Of a stretch of 64,000 bases of DNA, positions 50,053-59,302 are shown piece by piece. Position 1 is the first letter of the stretch. Each line of letters begins with the position of its first letter. Source of the DNA: Halosimplex halobium (GTDB lineage Archaea; Halobacteriota; Halobacteria; Halobacteriales; Haloarculaceae); contig NZ_JBLKNX010000009.1 of assembly GCF_051414055.1 (NCBI RefSeq), positions 1 through 64,000 of the forward strand. The letters are read 5' to 3'. Under the pieces are notes generated by a model, which was given only the letters and a program-made list of their open reading frames with translations, ran no database searches and was not told the DNA's origin. Both the position numbers and the translations under genes were made by a program.

Positions 50053-51000
50053 CTATCGACGTTCTCGGTGCCGTCCCTCGCCGCCGGCCAGCGCCGCTCT
50101 CAGCCGTGGGATCTCCCGGCGGAGCGCCCGACGCTTGATCAGGACGAACCCCAGGAAGATACAGCAAAAGCCCGCCGCGGTCCAGGCGTCGACCACCTCT
50201 TCGAGGAGGAGGAACCCGGTGACGGCGGCGAACAGCGGCGCGACGTAGGAGACGAGGTTGATCTCGACGGGGCCGAGCCGCTCCAGCAGGTCGAAGTAGA
50301 CGAGGAAGCCGACGGCGCTGGCCCCGACCGAGAGGTACGCCAGCGACCACAGCGCCGTCGGCGACCACGTGATCGCCGCGAACGACTCGCCGAGCGCGAG
50401 GCTGACGAGGTGCATCAGGCCGGCGCCGCCGAGCATCGACCACGCCTCCATCGTCTCGATCTCGACGCCGGCGTCGATGTAGGTGGTGAGCACGCTCCCC
50501 AGCGCGAAGGATAGCGCCGCGGCGAACACGAGCAGCTGCGGGAGCGTCTCGCTGGTCAGCAGCGTCGCGGGATCCGGCTGGGCGACGGCCGCGACGCCGA
50601 CCAGTCCGAGCAGGATGCCGAGGGCGCCGACGGCCGACAGCCGCTCGTCGGGGAGCAGCCCGCGGGCGAACACCGTCGTCAGCACGGGTGAGAGGCTGAC
50701 GATGACCGCGGCGGCGGCGCTGGTCGTCCCCTGCTCGCCGACGAACAGGAACGCGTGGTAGGCGGCGATCATCAGCGCCGCGCCGACGGCGACGGTCGCC
50801 CATTCGTCGCGACCTCGCGGGTACCAGCTGTCGGCCCGCAGGGCCGCGTAGCCGAGCATCACGACCCCGGCCACGTCGTAGCGCAGCGCCGCGAACAGGA
50901 CCGGCGGGAACGCAGCGAGCCCGGCCTTGATCGCAACGAACGCCGAGCCCCACAGCGCCGACAGCGCCAGGAACAGCCCCAGGTTCCGGTACGTGGACAC
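50053..51000 (-). CDS. EamA (DMT superfamily) transporter
   Basis: 315 aa with ten helices in two repeats of five, the EamA/RhaT-type drug and metabolite exporter layout. The N-terminal YRNLGLFLALSALWGSAFVAIKAGL and the second-repeat YLSVGASAVGFLVYFDLLERLGPVEIN are characteristic. Substrates in this superfamily range from amino acids to nucleotide sugars and cannot be read from sequence. The start is GTG (encoding MSTYRNLG), a common haloarchaeal choice. Confidence 0.87.
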   Translation of the reverse strand: MSTYRNLGLFLALSALWGSAFVAIKAGLAAFPPVLFAALRYDVAGVVMLGYAALRADSWYPRGRDEWATVAVGAALMIAAYHAFLFVGEQGTTSAAAAVIVSLSPVLTTVFARGLLPDERLSAVGALGILLGLVGVAAVAQPDPATLLTSETLPQLLVFAAALSFALGSVLTTYIDAGVEIETMEAWSMLGGAGLMHLVSLALGESFAAITWSPTALWSLAYLSVGASAVGFLVYFDLLERLGPVEINLVSYVAPLFAAVTGFLLLEEVVDAWTAAGFCCIFLGFVLIKRRALRREIPRLRAALAGGEGRHRERR

Positions 51001-51146
51001 GCCCCGAGGTTCGGACGGCCGCCCCTGAACCTTTCGGGTTCCGCCTCTCCCGTGCGGGCCGAGGACGCCCGTCGGGCCGAACGAGGGTGAGTCACCGGCC
51101 GAAACCAGGCGACCGGGGTGGGACCGACCCCCGAAGCCCCCCTACG

Positions 51147-51155
51147 TTTAAATTA
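51147..51155 (+). promoter_or_regulatory. Promoter of the RNase H-like gene
   Basis: tttaaatta is centred 25 nt before the ATG: a strong box for a leaderless transcript. Confidence 0.65.
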
Positions 51156-51175
51156 CCGCATCACCAAGGCATCGT

Positions 51176-51841
51176 ATGGCCGCATACGGCCGGCCGACGC
51201 TTCGGGACCTGTTCGACGAGGCACCGACGCCCCACATCGCACACCCGCCGCGGACACACCACCGGGACTTCTATCTCGCGACCGACGGCTCCTACCGGGC
51301 CGCCGGCGGCACCGCGCCGGGCGACGACGCCCGCGAGTTCACCGGCGGGCTCGGCGTCGTCATCGAGACGCGCGACGGCGAGCGCGTCGCGCGGCTGTCG
51401 GTGCCCGACCGCGCCCCCGACAACAACGTCGCCGAGTACCGGGCGCTGCACCTCGGCCTCGACGTGCTCGCCGCCCGCTCGCCCGCCGACGCGAGCGTGG
51501 GCGTGCTCATCGACCACGACACCCTCGCCGAGAACGTCAACGCCAGGGTCCTGACCGAGCGCGACCCCGAGCTGGAGCCGACCCACTCGGTGACCCACCC
51601 GCCCGCCATCGGCCTCCACTGGCGCGGCATCAGCTCGCGGCTGCGCGACTTCGCCGAGATCCGCGCCGCCCGCATCGACAGCGGGTACAACCCCGCCCAC
51701 CCGCTCGCCAACGCCCCCGACGAGTACGCCCACGTCAACGGCGAACCCGACCGCTGTCTGCTCCCCGACGACCCCGCCACGGCCGGCGACGACCGCTACC
51801 CGCCGCCCTCGCGCGCCGACCGCGGCAGCGCGAGCGACTGA
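51176..51841 (+). CDS. RNase HI-like protein
   Basis: 221 aa RNase H fold. Three acidic active-site candidates are in order: D37 in TDGSY, E87 in NNVAEYRALHLGL and D113 in LIDHDTLAENVN. These match the D-E-D of archaeal RNase HI (as in Halobacterium), which removes RNA from RNA/DNA hybrids. The fourth acidic residue is uncertain (near ANAPDEYAHVNGEPDR). The N-terminal ~30 residues and Pro-rich C-terminus are extra. A cytoplasmic housekeeping role in replication is likely. Confidence 0.78.
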   Translation: MAAYGRPTLRDLFDEAPTPHIAHPPRTHHRDFYLATDGSYRAAGGTAPGDDAREFTGGLGVVIETRDGERVARLSVPDRAPDNNVAEYRALHLGLDVLAARSPADASVGVLIDHDTLAENVNARVLTERDPELEPTHSVTHPPAIGLHWRGISSRLRDFAEIRAARIDSGYNPAHPLANAPDEYAHVNGEPDRCLLPDDPATAGDDRYPPPSRADRGSASD

Positions 51842-51842
51842 C

Positions 51843-52237
51843 TCACTCCTCTCGCTTCCGTCGCCCACGTCGCTCCCCCTCGACGTCGTCGCCGTCGTTG
51901 TCCGGGAGCCGCTCGATCGCCCGCTCCCAGCTGTGGCGCGCGAGGCCGCCGTGGCCGGCGAACCGCCCGAGGTACTGTTCGCGGGGAACCATCGCCCACG
52001 GGTCGCCGTCGGCCGTCCGGAGCCGACGGATCCAGAGGACGGACAGGGCCACCCACAGGACGGTGAACCCGACGAGCCACGGCGTCGGGTCCCCGTAGGG
52101 AACCGGGACGTCGAGCGCGAGGACCACCCCGCGCCCCACGAGCGCGGCGACGAACAACACCCCGAAACGAACAGGCTGGCCATCACGTACTGGAACGCCC
52201 GCGTCGGCCAGCCCGAGATGTCGACCGTCCTGTCCAT
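51843..52237 (-). pseudogene. Frameshifted membrane protein gene
   Basis: Two frames together read one protein. The start MDRTVDISGWPTRAFQYVMA then SLFV (frame 1) should continue as FGVLFVAALVGRGVVLALDV, DPTPWLVGFTVLWVALSVLW, then WAMVPREQYLGRFAGHGG and a charged tail ending RRKREE (frame 2). The frames join at gttcgtttcggggtg (near 52165); restoring one base, for example a T, would fuse them into about 132 aa with two or three helices. It is either a true inactivating deletion, a programmed shift or a sequencing error. Confidence 0.65.
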
Positions 52238-52277
52238 CGCTCTATCCGGACGATCCGTGCGGTAAAATGTCTTGTGA

Positions 52278-52756
52278 GGGCGATGAACCGGCGCCTCCGG
52301 CGCTGAACGTTTACTCGGATTCTTCCTGCTGCTGGGCCTCGACGACGGCCGCCGCGACGAGATTGACGGTGTCGCGACTACCTTTTTCTCGTCGGGTTTC
52401 CTCGCTCACTCCGTTCGCTGCGGGGAACCGCTCCTCGAAAAAGATGGGGCAAAAAGCCGCCCTCGCTACGCTCGGGCGACGAACCGGCGCCTTCGGCGCC
52501 GGACGTTTACTCGGATTCTTCCTGCTGCTGGGCGTCCACCACGGCGGCTGCGCCGAGATTGACGGTGTCGCGACCACCTTTTTCTCGTCGGGTTTCCCCG
52601 CTCACTCCGTTCGCTGCGGGGAACCGCTCCTCGAAAAAGATGGGGCAAAAAGCCGCCCTCGCTACGCTCGGGCGACGAACCGGCGCCTTCGGCGCCGGAC
52701 GTTTACTCGGATTCTTCCTGCTGCTGGGCGTCCACCACGGCGGCTGCGCCGAGATT
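52278..52756. repeat. 196-bp tandem repeat: three copies of the maeB 3' end
   Basis: The string acgtttactcggattcttcc starts at 52307, 52503 and 52699, giving a 196-bp period. Each unit holds the last ~19 codons of maeB on the reverse strand (VNLxAAAVVxAQQQEESE and stop) and ~130 bp of downstream sequence with T tracts. Copies 2 and 3 agree nearly base for base; copy 1 differs mainly at codon third positions. The third copy is the real end of maeB and similarity stops at about 52756. Confidence 0.9.
52633..52652 (-). terminator. Double T-tract terminator of maeB
   Basis: On the reverse strand, 50-70 nt after the maeB stop, the sequence reads ggctttttgcccc followed by atctttttcgagg. Two T5 runs are the usual archaeal termination signal. 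The same pair recurs in the next repeat copy (near 52436-52456), so termination signals are tandemly repeated. Confidence 0.6.
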
Positions 52757-54970
52757 CACGATGTCCTTCACTTCGTCGCCGCGCTGGAGGACGTGGACGG
52801 GTTTGTCCATGCCGACCAGCATCGGGCCGATGGCGTCGGCGCCGCCGAGCCGCTGGAGCAGCTTGTAGCCGATGTTGCCGGCCTCGAGGTTCGGGAACAC
52901 GAGGACGTTCGCCGGGTCCTCCAGGTCGGCGAAGTCGTAGGTGCCGTTGAGGATGTCCTCGACGACGGCGGTGTCGGCCTGCATCTCCCCGTCGACCGGG
53001 AAGTCGACCTCGGGGTCGTCGTGCAGCGAGCCGACGGCGTCGCGGAGCTTCGCGGTCCCCTCCGTCTCGACGCTGCCGAAGTTCGAGTACGAGAGCAGCG
53101 CCGCCCGCGGTTCGATGTTGAAATCGCGTGCGAGGCTGGCGGTGTGTTTGGTGATCTCCGAGAGCACGTCCGCGTCGGGGTCGAGGTTGACCGTCGCGTC
53201 CGCGCAGAAGACGACCTGATTCTTGAAGGTTAGCATGTAGACGCCAGCCGCGTAGTCGGCGTCGGGCGCCGTGCCGATGACCTCCAGCGGCGGGCGCAGC
53301 GCGGAGGGGTAGTGGTGGGTGAGGCCGGTCAGCATCGCGTCGGCGTCGCCCCGTTCGACCATCACGCTGGCGAGGTAGTTGGTGTCGTTCTCGATGAGTT
53401 CGGCCGCCTCGCTGCGGGTGATGCCCTTGCGCTGGCGGAGTTCGTGGAGCCGCTCGGCGTACTCCTCGTAGTCGCCGTTCTCGGGGTCGACGATCTCGGG
53501 CTCGAACTCCAGGCCCAGGTCGTCCCGGGTGTCCTCGATCTCCTCGCGCTCGCCGATGAGGACCGGCTCGGCGATGCCCTGCTCCTGGAGCTGGAAGGCG
53601 GCGCGGATCATCTTCTCGTTGGCGCCCTCCGCCAGCGCGAGCCGCTTGGGGTCGCTCTGGGCCTTGTTCAGCACCACGCGCATCATCTCGCGGGACTTGC
53701 CCAGCCGGGCCTCCAGCCGCTCGACGTACTCGTCTAAGTCGAGTTCCCGCCGGGCGGCGCCCGACTCCATGGCCGCCTCGGCGACGGCGGGTGCGACCTC
53801 GAAGAGGACGCGCGGGTCGACGGGCTTGGGGATGATGTACTCCGGGCCGAACTGCAGCGGCTGGTCGCCGTAGGCCTTGACGACCTCGTCGGGCACGTCC
53901 TTGCGGGCGAGCTCGGCCAGCGCCTCCGCGGCGGCCCGCTTCATCTCCTCGTTGATCTCCGTCGCGCGGGCGTCCAGCGCCCCGCGGAAGATGAAGGGGA
54001 ACCCGAGCACGTTGTTCACCTGGTTCGGGTAGTCCGAGCGTCCCGTGCCCATGATGACGGTGTCCTCGCGGGCGGACTTGGCGTCCTCGTAGGTGATCTC
54101 GGGGTCGGGGTTGGCCATCGCGAAGATGATGGGGTTCTCGTTCATCGACCGGACCATCTCCTGGGAGACGATGCCGCCGATCGACAGGCCGACGAAGGCG
54201 TCGGCGTCGTCCATCGCGTCCGCCAGGTCGCCCTCGGGCACGTCGCGGGCGAACTCCCGCTTGTACTCGTTGACGTCACCGGCCTCGGCGCGCTCCTCGG
54301 TGATGATCCCCGAGGAGTCACACATGAGGATGTTCTCCTTTTTCGCGCCCAGCGAGACGTAGAAGCGGGCGGTCGCGATGGCGCTGGCGCCGGCGCCGGA
54401 GAAGACGATCCGCATATCCTCGAGGCTCTTGCCCGTGATCTCGGCAGCGTTGAGCAGCGCGGCGCCGGAGATGATAGCGGTGCCGTGCTGGTCGTCGTGG
54501 AACACGGGGATGTCCATCCGCTCGCGGAGCTGTTCCTCCATGACGAAACACTCCGGCGCGCTGATGTCCTCCAGGTTGATCCCGCCGAACGTCGGCTCCA
54601 TCGCGGCGACGGCGTCGATGAACGCCTGCGTGTCCGTCTCGTCGAGCTCCACGTCGAACACGTCGATGTCGGCGAACCGTTTGAACAGCACGCCCTTGCC
54701 CTCCATGACGGGCTTGGAGGCCTGGGCGCCGATGTCGCCGAGGCCGAGGACGGCCGAGCCGTTCGAGATGACCCCGACCATGTTGCCCTTGGCCGTGTAC
54801 TCGTAGGCGTCGGCCGGGTTCTCGTCGATCTCCAGGCAGGGCGCCGCCACGCCGGGCGAGTACGCCAGCTGCAGGTCCCGCTGGGTGTTCGTCGGCTTGG
54901 TCGTCGCGATCTCCAGTTTGCCGGGCGGTTCCGTCCGGTGATACTCCAGTGCGTCCTCGTCGAGTCCCAT
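52703..54970 (-). CDS. maeB: NADP-dependent malic enzyme with phosphotransacetylase-like domain
   Basis: 755 aa. Residues ~1-420 are a malic enzyme (TNTQRDLQLAYSPGVAAPCL, HDDQHGTAIISGAALLNAAE, IVFSGAGASAIATARF, IFAMANPDPEI), which decarboxylates malate to pyruvate with NADP. Residues ~430-740 are a phosphate acetyl/butyryl-transferase-like domain (LAEGANEKMIRAA, DADAMLTGLTHHYPSALRP, FPNLEAGNIGYKLLQRLGG, IGPMLVGMDKPVHVLQRGD), thought to sense acetyl-CoA and not catalyse. The C-terminal tail DAQQQEESE is tandemly repeated downstream. A reverse-strand aagttttt box lies 27 nt before the ATG. Confidence 0.95.
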   Translation of the reverse strand: MGLDEDALEYHRTEPPGKLEIATTKPTNTQRDLQLAYSPGVAAPCLEIDENPADAYEYTAKGNMVGVISNGSAVLGLGDIGAQASKPVMEGKGVLFKRFADIDVFDVELDETDTQAFIDAVAAMEPTFGGINLEDISAPECFVMEEQLRERMDIPVFHDDQHGTAIISGAALLNAAEITGKSLEDMRIVFSGAGASAIATARFYVSLGAKKENILMCDSSGIITEERAEAGDVNEYKREFARDVPEGDLADAMDDADAFVGLSIGGIVSQEMVRSMNENPIIFAMANPDPEITYEDAKSAREDTVIMGTGRSDYPNQVNNVLGFPFIFRGALDARATEINEEMKRAAAEALAELARKDVPDEVVKAYGDQPLQFGPEYIIPKPVDPRVLFEVAPAVAEAAMESGAARRELDLDEYVERLEARLGKSREMMRVVLNKAQSDPKRLALAEGANEKMIRAAFQLQEQGIAEPVLIGEREEIEDTRDDLGLEFEPEIVDPENGDYEEYAERLHELRQRKGITRSEAAELIENDTNYLASVMVERGDADAMLTGLTHHYPSALRPPLEVIGTAPDADYAAGVYMLTFKNQVVFCADATVNLDPDADVLSEITKHTASLARDFNIEPRAALLSYSNFGSVETEGTAKLRDAVGSLHDDPEVDFPVDGEMQADTAVVEDILNGTYDFADLEDPANVLVFPNLEAGNIGYKLLQRLGGADAIGPMLVGMDKPVHVLQRGDEVKDIVNLGAAAVVDAQQQEESE

Positions 54971-55238
54971 ACCGGATCCGCGAACGGCGCCGGCAAAAAC
55001 TTTCGCGTTTGGCCAAATGACGGGCAGTTGTTCGCTGTTCGTCGAACCCCGGACGCGACGGTTTTCACCGTCGAGCGGCCCTGCGGAGGCGCTCGCAGGC
55101 GAGGATCCGTTCCGTGACGGGGAACGGAGCTGGCGGGACGTTCAGCGGGGCGAGCCGGCTCTGTCGTCCGCTCCCGGCGGGCGGAGGAGCGGCGACGAAA
55201 TGAGGGGAGTAAAGTCCGTGGGGACCGAAACGGCGCGC

Positions 55239-56084
55239 ATGACCCGTCGCCTCCGGACCCTCGCGGGCGTCACGACGGCGCTGACGTTCGTCCTCATCCT
55301 GCTCGGCCTGCACACCGGCTCGACCGGCGGCGGCCTCTCCTGCGGGACCCGGTGGCCGCTGTGCAACGGCTGGCTGGGGCTGTTCCCGGCCAACTGGGCG
55401 AGCTTCTTCGAGTGGTTCCACCGCTTCGTCGCGATGGTCGTCGGTTTCCTGTTGCTGGGCTGGCTCTACGGCGTCTGGCGCTGGCAGGACGACCGCCGCG
55501 TCCGCTACGCCGTCACTGCTGCCATCGCCATCCTCCCCGCTCAGATCGTCCTCGGCGGCGTCACCACGACCGCCGGCGGCATGTTCCCCCGCGGGTTCAA
55601 CCCCGTGATCATGACTGCCCACTTCACCACCGCGACCGTCATCTTCGGGCTGCTCGTCTACGCGACCGCCCGGCTGTTCGGCGCCCCCGGCTCGCACGCC
55701 GTCCGGACCGTCGTCGGCCTCGGCGGCGGCCTCGTCGCCTTCCACGCGGTCTTCGAGTTCGTCCCCGTCTTCTCCCACCCGCCGACGAACCTGGTCGCCT
55801 ACTACGCCGCATCGTTCGCCCTGCTTGCGGTCCTCGTCGCCCTGCTGACCTGGAGCGAGGCCGCCGTCGACCCCGCGAACCTCCTCCGGTTCCGCGCGGT
55901 CACCGCCCTCGCCGCGACGCTGCTGTACGTCGCCATGGTCCTGAGCCGCCAGAAGTGGGGCCTCCCCGACCTCTACGGCGACGCCGCGACGATGCTCGTC
56001 GCCGCCGCCGTCGCCGGGCTCGCGGTCCTCACCAACCGCGTCGTCGCCGATACGGGTGGCTTCGGCGCCCAGCGGGCGGACTGA
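55239..56084 (+). CDS. ctaA: Haem A synthase (COX15/CtaA family)
   Basis: 281 aa with eight predicted helices. It converts haem O to haem A for the terminal oxidase in the cell membrane. The first extracellular loop has the Cys pair CGTRWPLCNG, helix 2 has the haem ligand EWFHR, helix 4 has MTAHFTTA, and helix 5 begins with a His in AFHAVFEFVP; haem ligands in the second half are weaker. The ATG at MTRRLRTLAG lies about 31 nt after ggagtaaagtcc; an earlier in-frame ATG at 55200 lies just before that box. Confidence 0.87.
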   Translation: MTRRLRTLAGVTTALTFVLILLGLHTGSTGGGLSCGTRWPLCNGWLGLFPANWASFFEWFHRFVAMVVGFLLLGWLYGVWRWQDDRRVRYAVTAAIAILPAQIVLGGVTTTAGGMFPRGFNPVIMTAHFTTATVIFGLLVYATARLFGAPGSHAVRTVVGLGGGLVAFHAVFEFVPVFSHPPTNLVAYYAASFALLAVLVALLTWSEAAVDPANLLRFRAVTALAATLLYVAMVLSRQKWGLPDLYGDAATMLVAAAVAGLAVLTNRVVADTGGFGAQRAD

Positions 56085-56151
56085 CGGCGCCGCACCCGGA
56101 CTGTCCTTTCTTTCCACAGACATTTACCGACAGCCGACCGAGACCCGCTCG

Positions 56152-56457
56152 ATGGTCCCCGAGATCGTCGACTGCGCGCTGGTCGTCGCGTACCTCCTCC
56201 TGCTCGGACTGCTCGCGGTCCGGTATCGGCGGGGCGAGATAGCGGGCCGAAAGCTCGCGATCTCCGTCGGGATGTGTCTCACGTGGCTCGCCTACGGACT
56301 GCTTCAGGTCTCCGATGCCGCTTCGGTCCCGGACGGAACGGCGCTGTACTTCGGCCTCGTGGGGATCGCGCTCCTCTGTCTCGTCGCCGGGATCTACGTC
56401 ACGTACCGGGGCTGGCGCCGCGGGGACGACGCGGACGCGGACGCGGCGAGCGGGTGA
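56152..56457 (+). CDS. Small three-helix membrane protein
   Basis: 101 aa. Helices at about 6-24 (VDCALVVAYLLLLGLLAV), 34-54 (LAISVGMCLTWLAYGLLQV) and 62-84 (GTALYFGLVGIALLCLVAGIY), then a basic turn and acidic tail (RGWRRGDDADADAASG). Leaderless ATG, with tttacc (56123-56128) 27 nt upstream. Unknown function; tail to tail with rfcL. Confidence 0.6.
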   Translation: MVPEIVDCALVVAYLLLLGLLAVRYRRGEIAGRKLAISVGMCLTWLAYGLLQVSDAASVPDGTALYFGLVGIALLCLVAGIYVTYRGWRRGDDADADAASG

Positions 56458-56475
56458 CTGCCCGGGCGCAGGCGC

Positions 56476-57987
56476 TCACATGAAATCGGTGAGCCCCGAC
56501 TGCGAGTCGTCGTCCGTGTCGGCTTTCTCGGACGCCTCGTCGTCTCCGTCGTCCTCGCCGGCCGGCTCGTTTCCGTGGGCCCCATCCAGCGCCGCCTGCG
56601 TGGGTTCGCCGCCGGCCCCGTCGTCCCCGTCCGTTTCGCCGGTCCCGCCGCCGTCACCGGCGCCGGCCTCGCCGGCGTGGGCGTCGTCGAAGGCGCCGCC
56701 CGCGTTCTCGACGGCCCGCTGTTCGCGCAGGCGTTCGGCGTCCTCGACGATCGACTGGACCTTGTTGGTGTCCTCGCCGCTGCCGGTGATAAAGGAGACG
56801 TGCTCGGCGTCCAGCTCGTACTTCGCGGCCATCGCGACGGTCAGCTCGCGGTTCTTGCAGTGGTGGGTCATCACCGAGAGGTGCGGGAGGACCTCCCGGC
56901 GGGCGGTCGACATGCTGACGCCGCCGGCCTCGGCGATCCGCCGGGCGACGTAGTCGCGCTTGTTCCGGGTGCCCCGCGAGCGGCCGAGCTTCGACCAGTA
57001 GCTCGGCGGGCCGTAGCGGGTCCACCCGCCCTTGGGCTCGCGGCGGGCCGCGGCCACACCGGCGGTCATGTTGTCGGTCGCGTAGCGCCAGAACGTGTAG
57101 TTCTGCGTCGCGCGCACGCGGCCGAGCCAGCGGTCCGCGTTCGAGAGGAAGTCGTAGGCGACCGCCAGCTCCTCGCCCTCGTAGTCCTTGGGCATGTTGT
57201 CCTCGATCCAGTTGATCAGGTCGTCGGGCGTCTCGTCCACGTCGTAGGAGGCCTTCAGCGCCTCTTCCGCGCCGGCCTCCTTGATCACCGTGTCGAGGTA
57301 GTCGAACACGCCTTCCGTCTTGTCGCGCTCGCCGGTCACCACGTCGTCGGCGCCGATGCGGTCGCGGCCCTCGGCCATCGCCTGGAGGTCCTTGATCGCG
57401 CCCCGCAGGTCGCCGCTGTTCATCTCGGCGATCTGGTCGAGCGCTTCGTCGTCGTACTCGACGCCCTCCTTGCGACAGAGGTCCCGGAGAACGGGGACGA
57501 TGGAGCGCTTGGACACGTCCCGGAACTCGATCTCCCGGCAGGCGTTGCGGAGGCCCGACGACATCTCGTAGAAGTCGTTGGCGATGAGGATCATCGGCTG
57601 GCTGGCCTCCTTGACCAGCGAGGTGATCGCCGCCGACCCGCCGCGGTCGACGTTGCCGTGGAGGTTGTCGGCCTCGTCTAAGATGACGACGCGGCGGCCG
57701 GCCTCGCCGGCGGTGAGCGTCCCCGACTTCGCGGCCTCGCCGGCGACCCGCTCGATCACGTCCTTGGTCCGCGAGTCCGAGGCGTTGAGTTCGATGGTCG
57801 CCCACCCCTTGTCGCTGGCCAGGGCGTGGGCCGCGGAAGTCTTGCCGATCCCGGGCGACCCGTGGAGCACGACCGCCTCGCGGTGGTCCTCCCAGGTGTC
57901 GGCCCACTCCTGCAGGGCGTCGCGGGCCTTGTCGTTGCCGCGGATCTCGTCGAGCGACGAGGGCCGGTACTTCTCCGTCCAGTCCAT
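56476..57987 (-). CDS. rfcL: Replication factor C large subunit
   Basis: 503 aa clamp loader subunit that opens the PCNA ring with the small subunit. It starts WTEKYRPSSLDEIRGN (box II) and has Walker A HGSPGIGKTSAAHAL, ELNASDSRT, Walker B VVILDEADNLHG, and sensor SGDLRGAIKDLQAMA. The C-terminal ~80 residues are Asp/Gly-rich and disordered but end in QSGLTDFM, a PIP box (Q-x-x-L-x-x-F) for PCNA. The ATG at MDWTEKYRP is clear because upstream codons lack family similarity. Box cactaacc lies 27 nt upstream on the reverse strand. Confidence 0.95.
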   Translation of the reverse strand: MDWTEKYRPSSLDEIRGNDKARDALQEWADTWEDHREAVVLHGSPGIGKTSAAHALASDKGWATIELNASDSRTKDVIERVAGEAAKSGTLTAGEAGRRVVILDEADNLHGNVDRGGSAAITSLVKEASQPMILIANDFYEMSSGLRNACREIEFRDVSKRSIVPVLRDLCRKEGVEYDDEALDQIAEMNSGDLRGAIKDLQAMAEGRDRIGADDVVTGERDKTEGVFDYLDTVIKEAGAEEALKASYDVDETPDDLINWIEDNMPKDYEGEELAVAYDFLSNADRWLGRVRATQNYTFWRYATDNMTAGVAAARREPKGGWTRYGPPSYWSKLGRSRGTRNKRDYVARRIAEAGGVSMSTARREVLPHLSVMTHHCKNRELTVAMAAKYELDAEHVSFITGSGEDTNKVQSIVEDAERLREQRAVENAGGAFDDAHAGEAGAGDGGGTGETDGDDGAGGEPTQAALDGAHGNEPAGEDDGDDEASEKADTDDDSQSGLTDFM

Positions 57988-58117
57988 TGGGAGAGCGAAG
58001 GCGTGTGAGGGGGTTAGTGGTTTCGGAGCGGCCCGCCGACCCCGATACTGGTCGCCCGAGTGGTCAGCACGCGTCCGCCGGCGCGCCGGTTTTCCGGCCG
58101 CGGGCCCAACGGGCGAC

Positions 58118-59251
58118 ATGGTCACGTTCGGCGACGCGCGCGAGTTCGGGACCCGCGTGTATCGGGACTTCTCGGAGAAGAACGTGACGTTCATGGCCGC
58201 CGGGCTGGCGTACAACGCCTTCGTCTCGCTGGCGCCGCTGTTGCTCCTGCTCTTTGTCGTGCTCTCGGTCGTCGGCGGTGGGCTGGAGGAGCGGGTCGTC
58301 GAGGCCGCGGAGGCCTGGCTCCCCGGCCCCATCGCCGACATCGTCGCCCAGCTGTTCGCGGGCGACGCCGCGGCTGGCGGCGCGTCGGTCGTCGGGCTCG
58401 TCGTCCTCGTGTGGGGGGCGCTGAAGATCTTCCGCGGGCTCGACACCGCGTTCTCGGAGATCTACGAGACGGAGTCGGACAACGGCTTCACCGACAAACT
58501 GCGCGACGGCGTCGTCGTCATGGGGGCGCTGGTCGTGGCCGTCCTCGCGACGGTCGGCGTCAGCGCCGCCGTCGCCGTGTTCTCGGACACCGTCCCGCTC
58601 CTCGGGCTGGTGACGCCGCTGGTGCTGGTCGCCGGGCTCGTTCTCGCCTTCTTCCCGATGTACTACGTCTTCCCCGACACGGACCTCGGCTGGGAGGACG
58701 TGCTGCCGGGCACCGTCTTCGCCGCCGTCGGCTGGGCGGTCTTCCAGAGCCTCTTCCAGGTGTACCTCGCCTTCAGCGACCCCGGGTCGAGCAGCTTCTT
58801 CGGCGGCGTCATCGTCGTCGTCACGTACCTCTACTTCACCGCGCTGGTACTCCTGCTCGGTGCGGTGATAAACGCCGTGCGTGGCGGCCACGCCTCGGGC
58901 CGGCCCGGCGGCGTCGGCCGGAGTGCGGGCGGCTACGAGCAGAAGCGGCGGGACTCGCTGGACCGCGCGGAGCTCGACGCCTACCTCCGCGGGCTGGACG
59001 AACAGCTCACCGCCCGCTACGAGGCCGCCCGCGCGGACTCCGACGACGAGCGCCGGCCGAAACCGAGCGGTGAGGTCGACCTGGTGGAGTACGCGACGAG
59101 CGACGGCGACCAGCGCCGGTGGACGGTCGAGCTGAGCTGGCCGGCGCCGCGGACCGGGTCCGGCGACGACCGCCCCGGTGACGACCGATCCGTCGGCGAC
59201 CGGGCGGGCGGCGACGGATACGGCGGTCGACCGGACCGGGCGGACGACTGA
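58118..59251 (+). CDS. YihY/BrkB family membrane protein
   Basis: 377 aa. The N-terminal ~265 residues are a YihY-type membrane domain with about six helices. Family hallmarks are FMAAGLAYNAFVSLAPLLLLL, FRGLDTAFSEIYETE, FFPMYYVFPDTDLGWEDVLPG and YLYFTALVLLLGAVINAV. The remaining ~110 residues are soluble and charged, ending in a Gly/Asp/Arg-rich low-complexity tail. Members were long misnamed RNase BN; the function is unclear (possible lipid or polysaccharide transport). The ATG at MVTFGDAREF lies 27 nt after ggttttcc. Confidence 0.87.
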   Translation: MVTFGDAREFGTRVYRDFSEKNVTFMAAGLAYNAFVSLAPLLLLLFVVLSVVGGGLEERVVEAAEAWLPGPIADIVAQLFAGDAAAGGASVVGLVVLVWGALKIFRGLDTAFSEIYETESDNGFTDKLRDGVVVMGALVVAVLATVGVSAAVAVFSDTVPLLGLVTPLVLVAGLVLAFFPMYYVFPDTDLGWEDVLPGTVFAAVGWAVFQSLFQVYLAFSDPGSSSFFGGVIVVVTYLYFTALVLLLGAVINAVRGGHASGRPGGVGRSAGGYEQKRRDSLDRAELDAYLRGLDEQLTARYEAARADSDDERRPKPSGEVDLVEYATSDGDQRRWTVELSWPAPRTGSGDDRPGDDRSVGDRAGGDGYGGRPDRADD

Positions 59252-59302
59252 GCACCGGTCGGCGTCGGGGCGGTGGTCGGTGGGGCGGTGTCGTGGCCGT
59301 TC

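Noticed and set aside
52311..52577. An 88-codon reverse-strand frame ending DAQQQEESE-like
   Set aside because: It is the duplicated end of maeB plus intergenic sequence; no start signal is visible.
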